A DNA stretch of 64,000 nucleotides from Pseudomonas sp. R-28-1W-6 (GCF_009799925.1 NZ_WELK01000009.1:62001-126000), one strand, 5' to 3'; positions 1 to 10,071 are shown, counted from the stretch's first letter. Made by a program: numbers and translations. The notes: generated by a model not told the origin, from the letters alone.

Positions 1-440
1 GGCACGTCGAGCAGCTTGATGCCCATGCCGCGGGCGTCGCGGACGCTGTCGAACTGCGGGTAGGCGTTTCCGTTGGACAGGCGCATCCAGGCCTGCCAGG
101 TCTTGCCCGGCTCGCTGAGCACGCCGTGGCGCAGGGCCGGGTCCAGCTCGGGCAGCACGCTGAACTGCGCCTTGACGCAGCCGTGGGCCTTGGCGTGGGC
201 GTCGCGCAGTACCCGGGTGTTGTCGCGGTGCTGCTCGACGATGCGGATGGCGTCCTCGATGATGCCCTGGGTCAGGGCCGCCTCGTTGGCCGGGACCTGC
301 TCCTCGGCCGATACCGGGCCGGAGAACTTCCAGGCGTAATACGCCGTGCCGATGCCCCAGCCGAGCAGGCCGACGGCCGCCAGCAGCAGGAGCAGTTTGC
401 CGAGCAGCGCGCCCAGCCACAGCCAGAAACCTTTGAGCAT
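1..440 (-). CDS. Catalase-family haem protein, C-terminus cut off by the window edge
   Basis: Reading the minus strand from the ATG at 440 gives an open frame to the edge, starting MLKGFWLWLGALLGK. An N-terminal hydrophobic segment (about residues 5-30) suggests a signal anchor. It is followed by a catalase-like core with HGCVKAQF, then RLSNGNAYPQFD and DARGMGIKL, which match the conserved HG..K..F and R.S.G....D...D.RG.A.K blocks of small catalase-related haem proteins. About 146 residues are visible; the rest of the haem domain is outside. It begins 14 bp after the stop of the di-haem cytochrome gene and shares its strand, so the two are probably co-transcribed and may act together on peroxide or as an envelope oxidoreductase. 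The family call is from recognised motifs; substrate and partner are inference. Confidence 0.78.
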   Translation of the reverse strand, partial: MLKGFWLWLGALLGKLLLLLAAVGLLGWGIGTAYYAWKFSGPVSAEEQVPANEAALTQGIIEDAIRIVEQHRDNTRVLRDAHAKAHGCVKAQFSVLPELDPALRHGVLSEPGKTWQAWMRLSNGNAYPQFDSVRDARGMGIKLLDV

Positions 441-454
441 GGGGTTCTTCCTTG

Positions 455-2329
455 TCAGAGCTGGCAATTGGGGCCGGGCGTCCAGGCCTTGGCTTCGACG
501 GGTTGCAGCTGGCGTTCCAGCGGCGCGTCACCCATCACCTTGAGGTACTCGATCAGCGCCCAGCGTTCCTCGGGCGCCAGGGCGCGGCCGATCACCCCGT
601 CGACCCGGCAGCCGTCACGGAATTCGTGGCCGCGGTTGCCGTTGCCGGTGACCGCGGTATCGAACAGGAAGCCGCCGGCGAATGGCTCGGTGAGGAAACC
701 GGCGCGCTTGGGGTCGTATTCGAAGTTGCCGACCCAGAACTGCTTGTCGCGCTCGGAGACCGGCGACAGCAGCTGGAACAGGTTGGGCACCGAGCCGTTG
801 TGCAGGAACGGCGGGGTGGCCCAGATGCCGTGCAGCGGGCGCGCCTTGTAGCCGCGTTTCTCCTGCACGCCGATGGCCAGGCCGTAGCCGTCCATGCGCC
901 AGCGTTCGCGCGGCTGGATGCCTGCGTCCCGGTAGGCGCGGTCTTCCACGTAGGCGGTGACATAGGCCAGGCCCTTGGCGCTGGAGATGCTGGCGAAGTC
1001 GACTTCATCCAGGCTGGTGCCGAACAGCTTGACGTCGAGCTTGCCCAGTTCGTCCTTGTTCCAGCCCAGCTTGCGGATGTCGAAGCGGTGGTCGGCGATG
1101 TTGTCGGCGGTGGTCGGGTCGGTGCCGATGATCCGCGTCGGCACGATGCGCATGCGCCATTCCGGGTCGCGCGCGGCGGCCAGGCGCTCGTCGCGCGGCT
1201 TGGGGTCGGGGGCGTGGCAGTAGGCGCAGTTCTCGCTGAACAGGGCGCGACCCTGGCTGGCCAGTTCGAGGTCGACCTTGCCCAGCACCGCTTCCGGCCA
1301 GGTCGGCGGCTTGAGCTGCTTGAGGGTTTCTTCCAGGGTATGCAGGTCGCGCAGGCGCACGCTGGACGGGTAGCGCTCGGCCTCCGCCAGCGGGCCGCCG
1401 TTCTCGTCGAACAGGTGCAGGGTGGCGCCGACGCCGAGGGCCTCGCCGATATTGCGCGCCATCGGCTGCATGGCCGAGCCGTTCCACTGCACCCAGTCGA
1501 ACTTCCAGATGTCCCACACCTGCGGGTAGCTGACCGGGGCGTTGGCCACCCGGTAGTTGCTGGCGTCGATGGCATCGCCGAACACGCTGTTGGCGATGCG
1601 GCCGAAGGCATCGGTGCGGCCGAAGCCTTCCTCGGTGGGGTAGAGGCCGCGGTGCCAGTCGTTCATGGCGGTGCCGAGCAGGCGGTCGAGCACGTCCTTG
1701 AAGTCCGCGCGCAGCTGTTGTTTGCCCTGCTCGTAGTTGTCGCCTAGCACGGTCTTGGCGAAGCGCTTGAACTTGATCGGGTTGTAGTAGGTGAAGGCCA
1801 TGCTCATGCCCAGCGCCTGGCCGAAGCTGCCGCCCTTGAGCGTGGGCACGGTGGAGGCCAGGGAGTGCAGGGCGGCGCCGCCGTCGATGCGGATGGCCTG
1901 GCCCCGGTAGCGCAGCTCGCCGGTGTGGCAGGCGGCGCAGGTGATATCGAGAAATTGTGCGCCGCTTTCCACGTCCTGGTGGCGGGCGAAGCCGACCGGC
2001 AGGTTGCCCGGGTTGCGCGCGCTGGCGTGCTGCTGCGGGTCGGTGAGGAAACCGAAGCGCGCCAGGTAGTCCGGGGCGGCGAATTTATCGGTGGAGAAGG
2101 GCAGTTCCAGGGCGGTGAACCAGTCGTAGCGCAGGCCTTTGACCTGGGTGCCCTGGGGTGTGTAGTAGTAGGTCTGGCGCGCCTGCTCGTCCCACTGGTC
2201 GAGGTAGTGCACCTGGCTGGGCTTGGCGAACGGCGGCAGATTGGGCTTGGCGACGTAGTAGAGCAGCACCGCGCCGGCGCTCAGGGCCAGCAGCACGATC
2301 AGGTACAGGGCGCGGCGCAGGATTCGCAT
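455..2329 (-). CDS. Di-haem cytochrome c (cytochrome-c-peroxidase-like) protein
   Basis: A 624-residue protein with an N-terminal membrane anchor (residues 5-25, MRILRRALYLIVLLALSAGA). It has two CXXCH haem c motifs, CAACH near residue 130 and CAYCH near residue 366, so it is expected in the periplasm with two covalent haems. A late segment reading PLHGIWATPPFLHNGSVPNLFQLL is the hallmark of the di-haem cytochrome c peroxidase superfamily. It is much longer than classical CcpA (about 330 residues). The catalase-like gene follows after 14 bp. In pseudomonads such pairs are annotated as di-haem cytochrome c peroxidase plus catalase family protein; the physiological electron donor is unknown. 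The start at 2329 is kept because the membrane anchor follows directly. Confidence 0.88.
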   Translation of the reverse strand: MRILRRALYLIVLLALSAGAVLLYYVAKPNLPPFAKPSQVHYLDQWDEQARQTYYYTPQGTQVKGLRYDWFTALELPFSTDKFAAPDYLARFGFLTDPQQHASARNPGNLPVGFARHQDVESGAQFLDITCAACHTGELRYRGQAIRIDGGAALHSLASTVPTLKGGSFGQALGMSMAFTYYNPIKFKRFAKTVLGDNYEQGKQQLRADFKDVLDRLLGTAMNDWHRGLYPTEEGFGRTDAFGRIANSVFGDAIDASNYRVANAPVSYPQVWDIWKFDWVQWNGSAMQPMARNIGEALGVGATLHLFDENGGPLAEAERYPSSVRLRDLHTLEETLKQLKPPTWPEAVLGKVDLELASQGRALFSENCAYCHAPDPKPRDERLAAARDPEWRMRIVPTRIIGTDPTTADNIADHRFDIRKLGWNKDELGKLDVKLFGTSLDEVDFASISSAKGLAYVTAYVEDRAYRDAGIQPRERWRMDGYGLAIGVQEKRGYKARPLHGIWATPPFLHNGSVPNLFQLLSPVSERDKQFWVGNFEYDPKRAGFLTEPFAGGFLFDTAVTGNGNRGHEFRDGCRVDGVIGRALAPEERWALIEYLKVMGDAPLERQLQPVEAKAWTPGPNCQL

Positions 2330-2540
2330 GGCGGGAACTTCCGTGTGGCGGTGTTTTTATGGGGTACGTTTATGCCAATAGCCGAGGCCGACAGCAAGTG
2401 TTCATTCCAAACTCGAGTTGCTGGCGCCGCTGTCCCTAGGGTGCATCAGGCACAGCCAAAACACGCAGATGGCGGCGCCGCCCTGCGAATCGGCGCTAAA
2501 GCCTGCTAACTTGCCGGTGAATACAGCAGAGGATCGCCCC

Positions 2541-3008
2541 ATGCATGCTTTCGACTCGCTCCGGCCACCACGCCTTGCCAGCCTGCTCGGCTATGCCGGG
2601 TTGCTGCCCTTCGTCTGCGCGGCCCTCGGCGTCTGGCTGACTCCGCCGGGCTGGCGGCCGCAGGTGCTCGATGCGCTGCTCGACTATGCCGCGGTGATCC
2701 TGGCGTTCATGGGGGCGATCCACTGGGGGCTGGCCATGCGCGCGCAGGAGGGGGACGAGCAGGCCCTGCTGCAGCTGGGGCTGTCGGTCATTCCGGCGCT
2801 GCTGGGCTGGCTGGTGATTGCCGCCGAGCTGCCCTATGCGCTGGCCTTGCCGACCCTGCTTGGCTGCTTCGTCGGCCTCTACCTGGCCGATCTGCGGGCG
2901 GTGGCGCTGGGCCTGGCGCCGCGCTGGTACCCGGCGCTGCGTCTGCCGCTGACCCTGGTGGTAGGCCTGAGCCTGCTGCTGGCCTGGTTCGGCGTGGTGC
3001 TGGCCTGA
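2541..3008 (+). CDS. DUF3429 family integral membrane protein
   Basis: 155 residues from the ATG at 2541, preceded by AGAGGA about ten bases upstream. A longer frame upstream lacks a comparable ribosome site. The protein has about five hydrophobic segments (LLGYAGLLPFVCAALGVWL, ALLDYAAVILAFMGAIHWGLAM, LGLSVIPALLGWLVIAAEL, LALPTLLGCFVGLYLADL, LPLTLVVGLSLLLAWFGVVLA). The FMGAIHWG segment and the YP.LR.PLT..V block are typical of DUF3429. The function of this inner-membrane family is not known. It is transcribed divergently from the cytochrome gene and converges with the following minus-strand gene, ending ten bases from it. Confidence 0.85.
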   Translation: MHAFDSLRPPRLASLLGYAGLLPFVCAALGVWLTPPGWRPQVLDALLDYAAVILAFMGAIHWGLAMRAQEGDEQALLQLGLSVIPALLGWLVIAAELPYALALPTLLGCFVGLYLADLRAVALGLAPRWYPALRLPLTLVVGLSLLLAWFGVVLA

Positions 3009-3018
3009 ACCCTGTGCC

Positions 3019-3633
3019 TCAGCAGCCCAGGCTGTCCGCCTGGCGGTAGAGGCCGAGCAGCTTGCGGGTGATGGTTTGCTGGATGTCGTCGCGCTCGAAG
3101 CTCGACAGCCGGGTGAGCTTCTGCACCTGCAGGCGGTGCAGGTGGATGTAGGGCATCTGCTGGTCGAACTCGCGCAGGTCGCCCTTCATCATGATCGGCA
3201 GGAATACATCGCCGATCTTCTTCTGGTTGCTGATGATCTGCGCCAGGGCCTGCTTGAATGGCATGGTCTTGGGCGCGGGGCCGCCGTCCTTCATCTGCGT
3301 GGCCAGCAACAGCCCCGGCTTGCCCAGGACCACGCCGGGCAGCACGCACAGGCCGGTCTGGCGCACGGCGGCGATTTCGATGCCGTGCAGGGTGTCGTGG
3401 AAGGCATAGGGGTTGGGCAGCACCACCATCTTGCGCCCCTGGTCGCTGGGGAAGTGCAGGTTGTAGTTGGTGTACAGCTGGCGCACGGACTCGGAATAGA
3501 CGCACAGGCGGTTCTCGAACAGCTTGATGAAGCGCTCGGCCAGCTCGCGCCGGGCCATGCTGTCCATGTCCCAGATCAGGTCCTGGTTCTGCGGTCGATT
3601 CAGATCGACTTCTTGGTGTTCCATGCTGCTCAT
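3019..3633 (-). CDS. Conserved protein of unknown function, downstream of a chemoreceptor
   Basis: 204 residues, soluble, with no signal peptide or membrane segment. I do not recognise a domain. Visible traits are an acidic N-terminus (MSSMEHQEVDLNRPQNQDL), a central PNPYAFHDTLHGIEIAAVRQ block, two runs of hydrophobic strands and a basic C-terminal helix (ITRKLLGLYRQADS). It starts 7 bp after the stop of the chemoreceptor gene on the same strand, so the two are very likely one operon and the product may modulate or accompany that receptor. The ATG at 3633 is supported by the tight spacing. Function is unknown; the link to taxis is inferred only from position. Confidence 0.75.
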   Translation of the reverse strand: MSSMEHQEVDLNRPQNQDLIWDMDSMARRELAERFIKLFENRLCVYSESVRQLYTNYNLHFPSDQGRKMVVLPNPYAFHDTLHGIEIAAVRQTGLCVLPGVVLGKPGLLLATQMKDGGPAPKTMPFKQALAQIISNQKKIGDVFLPIMMKGDLREFDQQMPYIHLHRLQVQKLTRLSSFERDDIQQTITRKLLGLYRQADSLGC

Positions 3634-3640
3634 TCAGCCC

Positions 3641-5275
3641 TCATACACGAAATTGTCCCAGCAACTGGCTCAGTTGCCCTGCCAGCTGGCCCAGATGCTG
3701 GCTGGCCTGGCTGGATTGATCTGCGGCCAGGGCATTCTCATGCGCCAGCGAAGCTGCCTGGGTGACATTGTGGTTGATATCTTCGACCACGTGCGACTGT
3801 TGCAGGGTGGCACTAGCGATCGAAGCATTCAAGCCCGTGAGGTTACGCAATGAGCTGGCGATCTGGCTCAGGCTCTCGCCGGCCTGGCGCGCTTGCTCGA
3901 CCGTTTGCTGGGAGGCCTGGCTGCTGGCATTGATCACCTTGACCGCGGCTTCCGAGTTGCCCTGCAGGCGCTCGATCATGCTCTGGATCTCGGCGGTGGA
4001 CTGCTGGGTGCGCTGGGCCAGCAGGCGTACCTCGTCGGCGACCACGGCAAAACCGCGGCCCTGCTCGCCGGCGCGGGCGGCCTCGATGGCGGCGTTGAGG
4101 GCCAGCAGGTTGGTCTGCTCGGCAATCGAGCGGATGACTTCCAGCACGCTGCCGATCTGCGTGCTCTCGGCGGCTAGGGTGCTGATCACCTTGACTGCCT
4201 GGTCGATGGTGCTGGACAGCTGGTCGATCTGGCGCAGGCTGCTGGCGATATTCTGCTGGCCCTGCTGGGCCTGCTCCTCCGCCAGGCGCACCTCGCCGGC
4301 CGCGTGCTCGGCGTTCTTCGCCACGTCCTGCACGGCGTAGGACACCTCGTTGATCGCGGTCGCCACCAGCTCCATCTGCTGCGACTGCTGCTGGCTGTGC
4401 TGCTGGGCGCTGCTGGCCACCTCGCCCAGCGACTGCGAGGCCTGGTCGAGGGCGCCGGCGGCCTGCAGCGACTGGCTGATGACGCCGCGCAGCTTGCCGG
4501 TGAAGGCGTTGAAGTGGCTGCCCAGGGCGGTCAGCTCGTCGCCGCCGCTGTGGTCCATGCTGCGGGTCAGATCGGCTTCGCCGCTGGCGATGTTGGCCAT
4601 GGCGTCGACCGCTTCCTCCAGCGGCCGGGCGATGCTGCGCACGATGAGGATGACCAGGGCGCCGAGCAGCACGCTGATCAGCAGCAGCACGCCCAGGGCG
4701 CGCAGGGCCTGCTGGCGGAACTCGGCCTGCATGTCGTCGAGGTAGATGCCGGAGCCGATGATCCAGCCCCAGGGCTCGAACAGCTGGACATAGGACACCT
4801 TGGGCAGCGGCTCGGCGGCGCCCGGCTTGGGCCAGCGGTAGTCGACCAGGCCGGCGCCCTGGCGTTTTGCCACGGCGACCATGTCGTTGAACAGGAACTT
4901 TCCGTCCGGGTCCTTCATGTTCGACAGGTTCTGCCCTTCGAGCTTGGGATTGGCCGGGTGCATGATCATCTGCGGGGTCAGGTCGTTGATCCAGAAATAA
5001 TCGTCCTGGTCATAGCGCAGGCCGCGCACCAGCTGCATGGCCTGCTGCTGCGCATCGGCCCGTGGCAGGCTGCCGGCGCTTTCCAGGGCCTGGAAGTGGC
5101 GCAGGATACCGCTGGCGGTTTCCACCACCTCGCGGGTTTTCAGGGCCTTGGCCGCGTACAGGTCGTCGTAGGTCTGCTTCAGCATCAGCGCCGTCAGGGC
5201 CAGCAGCATGAGGATGGAACTGAGCAGGATCAGCCACAGGCGGCGATTGATCGGCAGGCGGCGCAGACTGTTCAT
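3641..5275 (-). CDS. Methyl-accepting chemotaxis protein with a single periplasmic Cache domain
   Basis: A 544-residue chemoreceptor: TM1 at about 12-30, a periplasmic region 35-185 containing [20 protein letters not shown] and [14 protein letters not shown] (signatures of the sCache_2 fold that binds small carboxylic acids), TM2 at 188-210, a HAMP domain to about 264, and a long helical signalling domain. The hairpin tip reads [20 protein letters not shown] followed by [12 protein letters not shown], the universal MCP signature that contacts CheA and CheW. No C-terminal CheR-tethering pentapeptide is seen (it ends LLGQFRV). It probably senses an organic acid, but the ligand cannot be read from sequence. 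It is followed within 7 bp by an unknown gene and is divergent from uppP. Confidence 0.95.
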   Translation of the reverse strand: MNSLRRLPINRRLWLILLSSILMLLALTALMLKQTYDDLYAAKALKTREVVETASGILRHFQALESAGSLPRADAQQQAMQLVRGLRYDQDDYFWINDLTPQMIMHPANPKLEGQNLSNMKDPDGKFLFNDMVAVAKRQGAGLVDYRWPKPGAAEPLPKVSYVQLFEPWGWIIGSGIYLDDMQAEFRQQALRALGVLLLISVLLGALVILIVRSIARPLEEAVDAMANIASGEADLTRSMDHSGGDELTALGSHFNAFTGKLRGVISQSLQAAGALDQASQSLGEVASSAQQHSQQQSQQMELVATAINEVSYAVQDVAKNAEHAAGEVRLAEEQAQQGQQNIASSLRQIDQLSSTIDQAVKVISTLAAESTQIGSVLEVIRSIAEQTNLLALNAAIEAARAGEQGRGFAVVADEVRLLAQRTQQSTAEIQSMIERLQGNSEAAVKVINASSQASQQTVEQARQAGESLSQIASSLRNLTGLNASIASATLQQSHVVEDINHNVTQAASLAHENALAADQSSQASQHLGQLAGQLSQLLGQFRV

Positions 5276-5474
5276 GGGCAGGTGACTCCACTTCTTCTTA
5301 TGGCAGGCTTCGGCGCTCAGCAGACACTGAGTCTAGAAGCTGTTCAATTAGCTGTTGGCAAGGGCGGCACTGCGTGGTCGCCTCTGGTAGGATGCGCTGC
5401 CTTTTTTTCGGCCGATTGTTCGGCAACATTAATTTTTCATGGCCTGCCATGCCGGCGGGTAGTGCGAGGACTTC

Positions 5475-6308
5475 ATGGATTTGTGGGTCGCCTTTCAGGC
5501 ACTGATTCTGGGCATCGTCGAAGGCTTGACCGAGTTCCTGCCGATTTCCAGCACCGGCCACCAGATCATCGTCGCCGATCTGATCGGCTTCGGCGGCGAT
5601 CGGGCCAAGGCCTTCAACATCATCATCCAGCTCGGCGCCATCCTCGCGGTGGTCTGGGAGTACCGGCGCAAGATCCTCGAGGTGGTGTTCAATGTCCCCA
5701 AGCAGGCGCAGGCGCAGCGCTTCACCGCCAACCTGCTGATCGCCTTCATGCCGGCGGTGGTGCTTGGCGTGGCCTTTTCCGACCAGATCCACCACTACCT
5801 GTTCAACCCGATCACGGTGGCGGCGGCCCTGGTGGTCGGCGGCGTGATCATTCTCTGGGCCGAGCAGCGCCAGCATGAGGTGACGGTCGAGGAAGTCGAC
5901 GACATGACCTGGAAGGAAGCCCTGAAGATCGGCTGCGCCCAGTGCCTGGCGATGATCCCCGGCACCTCGCGCTCGGCCTCGACCATCATCGGCGGCCTGC
6001 TGTTCGGCCTGTCGCGCCGCGCTGCCACCGAGTTCTCCTTCTTCCTGGCCATGCCGACCATGGTCGGCGCGGCGGTCTATTCCGGCTACAAGTACCGCGA
6101 GCTGTTCCAGCCCGGCGACCTGCCGGTGTTCGCTCTGGGCTTCGTGGTGTCCTTCGTGTTCGCCATGATCGCCGTGCGCGCGCTGCTCAAGTTCATCGCC
6201 AACCACAGCTACGCGGTGTTCGCCTGGTACCGCATCGGCTTCGGCCTGCTGATCCTGGCCACCTGGCTGTTCGGCCTGATCGACTGGTCCACGGTGCAGG
6301 CCAACTGA
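5475..6308 (+). CDS. uppP: Undecaprenyl-diphosphatase UppP (BacA)
   Basis: A 277-residue polytopic inner-membrane enzyme that dephosphorylates undecaprenyl pyrophosphate to regenerate the lipid carrier for peptidoglycan and O-antigen synthesis. The two family signatures are intact: [14 protein letters not shown] near residues 16-29 (catalytic Glu and Ser region) and [10 protein letters not shown] near 160. Hydrophobic helices fill the rest and length is normal (Escherichia coli BacA is 273). The ATG at 5475 directly precedes [16 protein letters not shown], the usual N-terminus. The next gene starts 4 bp after its stop, suggesting co-transcription. The upstream 200 bp separates it from the divergent chemoreceptor and contains an AT-rich stretch (5400-5445) suitable for a promoter. 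Confidence 0.97.
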   Translation: MDLWVAFQALILGIVEGLTEFLPISSTGHQIIVADLIGFGGDRAKAFNIIIQLGAILAVVWEYRRKILEVVFNVPKQAQAQRFTANLLIAFMPAVVLGVAFSDQIHHYLFNPITVAAALVVGGVIILWAEQRQHEVTVEEVDDMTWKEALKIGCAQCLAMIPGTSRSASTIIGGLLFGLSRRAATEFSFFLAMPTMVGAAVYSGYKYRELFQPGDLPVFALGFVVSFVFAMIAVRALLKFIANHSYAVFAWYRIGFGLLILATWLFGLIDWSTVQAN

Positions 6309-6312
6309 CCGC

Positions 6313-7020
6313 ATGCTGGCGACGGAGCGGCGCGGCACCCTGAAAAGCTGGAACGATGCCAAGGGCTTCGGTTTCATCCAGGCGGAGCAGGGCGGCGAAC
6401 AGTTGTTCGTGCATATCTCGGCGCTGCGGGGCGAGCGCCGCCCGCAGCCCGGCGAGACGGTGCTGTTCGTGCCGGGCAAGGATGCCCAGGGACGCCTGCG
6501 CGCCGAGCACATGCGCTTCGAGAGGCTCAGCCTGGATCGCCCGGCCATCCGCCGCAAGCCGCGCCAGCCGGCCGTCCGCGCCGCTACCGCGGCGCGCGGA
6601 CCAGGGCCGGCGATGCGCCAGCTGCCGCTCAAGCTGCTGCTGTTCAGCGCCCTGTGCGGCCTGCCGGCCGTCGGTGCCCTGCAGCTGTTCCTCGGCTCCG
6701 GTGCCCTCTGGGCGCTGGGCGCCTACCCGCTGCTCAGCCTGATCAGCTTCGCCCAGTACTGGAACGACAAGCGCAGCGCGCAAGCGGGGCGCTGGCGCAC
6801 CCCGGAGAAGTACCTGCACGTCGCCGAACTGCTCGGCGGCTGGCCGGGTGCCCTGCTGGCGCAGCAGCTGTTTCGCCACAAGACGCGCAAGCTCTCGTTC
6901 CAGCTGGTGTTCTGGGCGATCGTCCTGCTGCACCAGGCGTTCTGGTTGGACCGGCTGGTGCTGGACGGGCGCTTCCTGGCGGCCCACCTGCAGACCTGGC
7001 TGCCGTTGCTGCTGCGCTAG
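6313..7020 (+). CDS. Cold-shock domain fused to DUF1294 membrane domain
   Basis: 235 residues. Residues 5-70 form a cold-shock (OB-fold) domain with the nucleic-acid-binding motifs KGFGFIQ (RNP1-like) and LFVHIS (RNP2-like). A basic, Ala/Arg-rich linker (about 75-100) joins it to a DUF1294 domain containing PLLSLISFAQYWNDKRSA and RTPEKYLHVAELLGGWPGALLAQ, with three or four hydrophobic helices. This architecture is known in many proteobacteria, and the product may be a membrane-tethered RNA-binding protein. It starts 4 bp after uppP. Function is unassigned; domain calls are firm. Confidence 0.9.
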   Translation: MLATERRGTLKSWNDAKGFGFIQAEQGGEQLFVHISALRGERRPQPGETVLFVPGKDAQGRLRAEHMRFERLSLDRPAIRRKPRQPAVRAATAARGPGPAMRQLPLKLLLFSALCGLPAVGALQLFLGSGALWALGAYPLLSLISFAQYWNDKRSAQAGRWRTPEKYLHVAELLGGWPGALLAQQLFRHKTRKLSFQLVFWAIVLLHQAFWLDRLVLDGRFLAAHLQTWLPLLLR

Positions 7021-7098
7021 CCGGGCAACTGGCACGAGTGGCGAATCCACGGCTAACCTGGCAGGGCAGACTCAACCCTTGGCTCAGGAGCTCCCCCG

Positions 7099-7605
7099 AT
7101 GTCTCTTTCCATGTATCAGGCTTCCATCCCGGTCTTCGTGCGCATGTTCGGCAATCTGGCAGCCATCCTCGACAAGGCGGCGGTGTATGCCGACGCGAAG
7201 AAGATCGACCCGGCGGTGCTGCTCAATGCGCGCCTGGCGCCGGACATGCACCCCCTGACCCGCCAGGTGCAGATCGCCAGCGATGCGGCCAAGGGCTGCG
7301 CGGCGCGCCTGGCCGGGGTGGAGATTCCCGGCTTCGCCGATACCGAGGGCAGCTTTGCCGAGCTGCAGGTGCGGATCCAGAAGACCCTGGACTTCATCCA
7401 GGGCTTCAGCCCCGCGCAGATCGACGGCAGCGAGGAGCGCGAGGTGGTGATGCGTTTTCCCGGCGCCGAGCTGAAGTTCAGCGGCCAGGACTACCTGCTG
7501 CATTTCGTCCTGCCGAACTTCTATTTCCACCTGACCACCGCCTACGCCATCCTCCGCCACAATGGCCTGGAGATCGGCAAGATGGATTACCTGGGCCGAG
7601 TCTGA
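7099..7605 (+). CDS. DUF1993 domain protein
   Basis: 168 residues, soluble. The segments YQASIPVFVRMFGNLAAILDKA, LAPDMHPLTRQVQIASDAAKG and LHFVLPNFYFHLTTAYAILRHNGLEIGKMDYLG are characteristic of the DUF1993 family, which has a DinB-like four-helix bundle. The late His in FHLTTAYAILRHNG could be part of a metal site, as in DinB-like enzymes, but function is unknown. The start at 7099 has CAGGAGCTCC (7085-7094) as ribosome site, with the ATG five bases beyond. It stands alone between the cold-shock fusion gene and the branched-chain amino acid transporter operon. Confidence 0.87.
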   Translation: MSLSMYQASIPVFVRMFGNLAAILDKAAVYADAKKIDPAVLLNARLAPDMHPLTRQVQIASDAAKGCAARLAGVEIPGFADTEGSFAELQVRIQKTLDFIQGFSPAQIDGSEEREVVMRFPGAELKFSGQDYLLHFVLPNFYFHLTTAYAILRHNGLEIGKMDYLGRV

Positions 7606-7763
7606 CGGTGTGCCGCCACGTCGCCGTGGCGATAGATGGAAGTATTCGGCGGCTGTCGGTTGCTGGTGCGCATGGGTGGATTCGCCGCACTGAAATCGGG
7701 CGGCCAGCTGCGCCGCCAGGCATCGTTACCGAAAGTAAAGCGCGGCCCGGCGAAACGGCGGCT

Positions 7764-7804
7764 GCGCTTTCCCACAAAGCGCAAGCGCTGCCAGCGCTGC
7801 GAAA
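7764..7804 (+). terminator. Possible terminator or dyad-rich region before braC
   Basis: The 325-bp gap 7606-7930 holds no gene. It contains an inverted repeat GCGCTTT/AAAGCGC (7764-7770 and 7776-7782) and AGCGCT repeats immediately after, followed by a poly-T run near 7804. This could terminate transcription from the DUF1993 gene. The remainder of the gap is AT-rich promoter DNA for braC. Confidence 0.45.
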
Positions 7805-7876
7805 TTTTTTTCATAAAACCCTGCTTGTTTATTAACGTTTCTCCGAATTTTCTGCTTGGATTTTTGAGGACTGCAC

Positions 7877-7892
7877 TGGCACAAGCCTTGCT
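7877..7892 (+). promoter_or_regulatory. Sigma-54 (-24/-12) promoter for the bra operon
   Basis: TGGCACAAGCCTTGCT matches the consensus TGGCAC[AG]-N4-TTGC[AT] at every specified base, with exactly ten bases between the invariant GG (7878-7879) and GC (7890-7891). It lies 39 bases before the braC ATG, leaving a short leader with AGGAG at 7921. The upstream AT-rich region 7800-7870 could carry IHF or activator sites. RpoN dependence would fit nitrogen control of amino acid uptake; the activator is not visible. Confidence 0.8.
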
Positions 7893-7930
7893 GTCGCAGG
7901 TTGCCACTACCTAAAACCTCAGGAGTTACC

Positions 7931-9052
7931 ATGTCGCAGAAGATTTTCAGAAAAGGCTTTCTGGCTCTCGCTGTCAGCACCGCGATGGGCGCTTCTTCCT
8001 TCACCCTGGCCGATGTGGTCATCGGCGTGGCGGGCCCGCACACCGGCCCCAACGCCTCGTTCGGCGAGCAGTACTGGCGGGGCGCCAGCCAGGCCGCCGA
8101 GGACATCAACGCCGCGGGCGGGGTGAACGGCGAGATGATCAAACTGGTCAAGGCCGACGACGCCTGCGAGCCGAAGCAGGCCGTGTCGGTGGCCAACCGC
8201 CTGGTGGACTCGGACAAGGCAGTCGGCGTGATCGGCCACTTCTGTTCCTCCTCGACCATGCCGGCCTCGGAGGTCTACGACGAAGCCGGGATCATCGCCA
8301 TCACCCCGGCCTCGACCAACCCGCAGGTGACCGAGCGCGGCCTGCCCGGCATGTTCCGCATGTGCGGCCGCGACGACCAGCAGGGCGTGGTGGCCGCCGA
8401 CTACCTGGTGGACAAGCTCAAGGCCAAGAAGATCGCGGTGATCCACGACAAGGACACCTACGGCCAGGGCCTGGCCGACGCGACCAAGGCGCACTTGGCC
8501 AAGCGCGGCATCGAGCCGGTGCTGTACGAGGGCCTGACCCGCGGCGAGAAGGACTTCAACGCCCTGGTTACCAAGATCCGCTCGGCCGGTGCCGAGGTGG
8601 TATATTTCGGTGGTTGCCACCCGGAAGCCGGCCCGCTGGTACGGCAGATGCGTGAGCAGGGCGTGACCGCCGCCTTCGTTTCCGGCGACTGCGTGGTGAC
8701 CGACGAGATGGTCACCACCGCCGGCGGCCCGCAGTACACCAAGGGCGTGCTGATGACCTTCGGCGCCGACCCGCGCCAGCTGCCGGAAGGCAAGGCGGTG
8801 ATCGAGAAGTTCCGCGCCAACGGCTTCGAACCCGAGGGGTACACCCTGTATGCCTATGCCTCGGTCCAGGCCCTGACGGCGGCCTTCAAGGGCGCCGGCA
8901 GCACCGAGGGAGCCAAGTCCAGCGAGTGGCTGAAGGCCAACACCGTCGATACCGTGATGGGCAAGAAGTCCTGGGACGGCAAGGGCGACCTGAAGGTCTC
9001 CGACTACGTCATGTACGAGTGGGACGACAAGGGCAAGTACCACCAGCAGTAA
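7931..9052 (+). CDS. braC: Branched-chain amino acid ABC transporter, periplasmic binding protein
   Basis: 373 residues from the ATG at 7931, which has AGGAG six bases upstream. An upstream in-frame ATG at 7901 would overlap the sigma-54 promoter leader and lacks a ribosome site. A signal peptide (MSQKIFRKGFLALAVSTAMGASSFTLA) precedes the mature start DVVIGVAGPHTGPNASFG. The protein is a type I periplasmic binding protein of the LivJ/BraC family. The IGVAGP.TG..A..G block, the FRMCGRDDQQGVVAADY block and the GEKDFNALVTKIRSAGA block are diagnostic. Two cysteines (DDACEP and GHFCSS) suit the conserved disulfide. It delivers leucine, isoleucine, valine and possibly alanine to the BraDE channel, and is first gene of a five-gene operon. 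Confidence 0.95.
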   Translation: MSQKIFRKGFLALAVSTAMGASSFTLADVVIGVAGPHTGPNASFGEQYWRGASQAAEDINAAGGVNGEMIKLVKADDACEPKQAVSVANRLVDSDKAVGVIGHFCSSSTMPASEVYDEAGIIAITPASTNPQVTERGLPGMFRMCGRDDQQGVVAADYLVDKLKAKKIAVIHDKDTYGQGLADATKAHLAKRGIEPVLYEGLTRGEKDFNALVTKIRSAGAEVVYFGGCHPEAGPLVRQMREQGVTAAFVSGDCVVTDEMVTTAGGPQYTKGVLMTFGADPRQLPEGKAVIEKFRANGFEPEGYTLYAYASVQALTAAFKGAGSTEGAKSSEWLKANTVDTVMGKKSWDGKGDLKVSDYVMYEWDDKGKYHQQ

Positions 9053-9154
9053 TCGCTGCGCACGCCCCGATCCGCCGGGCGGGCGGGGCGCTGCACCTGC
9101 CCGACCGCGGCCTCGCGTGGCGGTCGCCCTTGTCCACGGCTACGAGACTTATTC

Positions 9155-10069
<915 letters not shown>

Positions 10070-10071
10070 GC

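Noticed and set aside
4304..5878. Long plus-strand frame antisense to the chemoreceptor gene
   Set aside because: Very Gln/His/Gly/Ala-rich translation typical of the antisense of a GC-rich gene; both the chemoreceptor and uppP have strong motifs.
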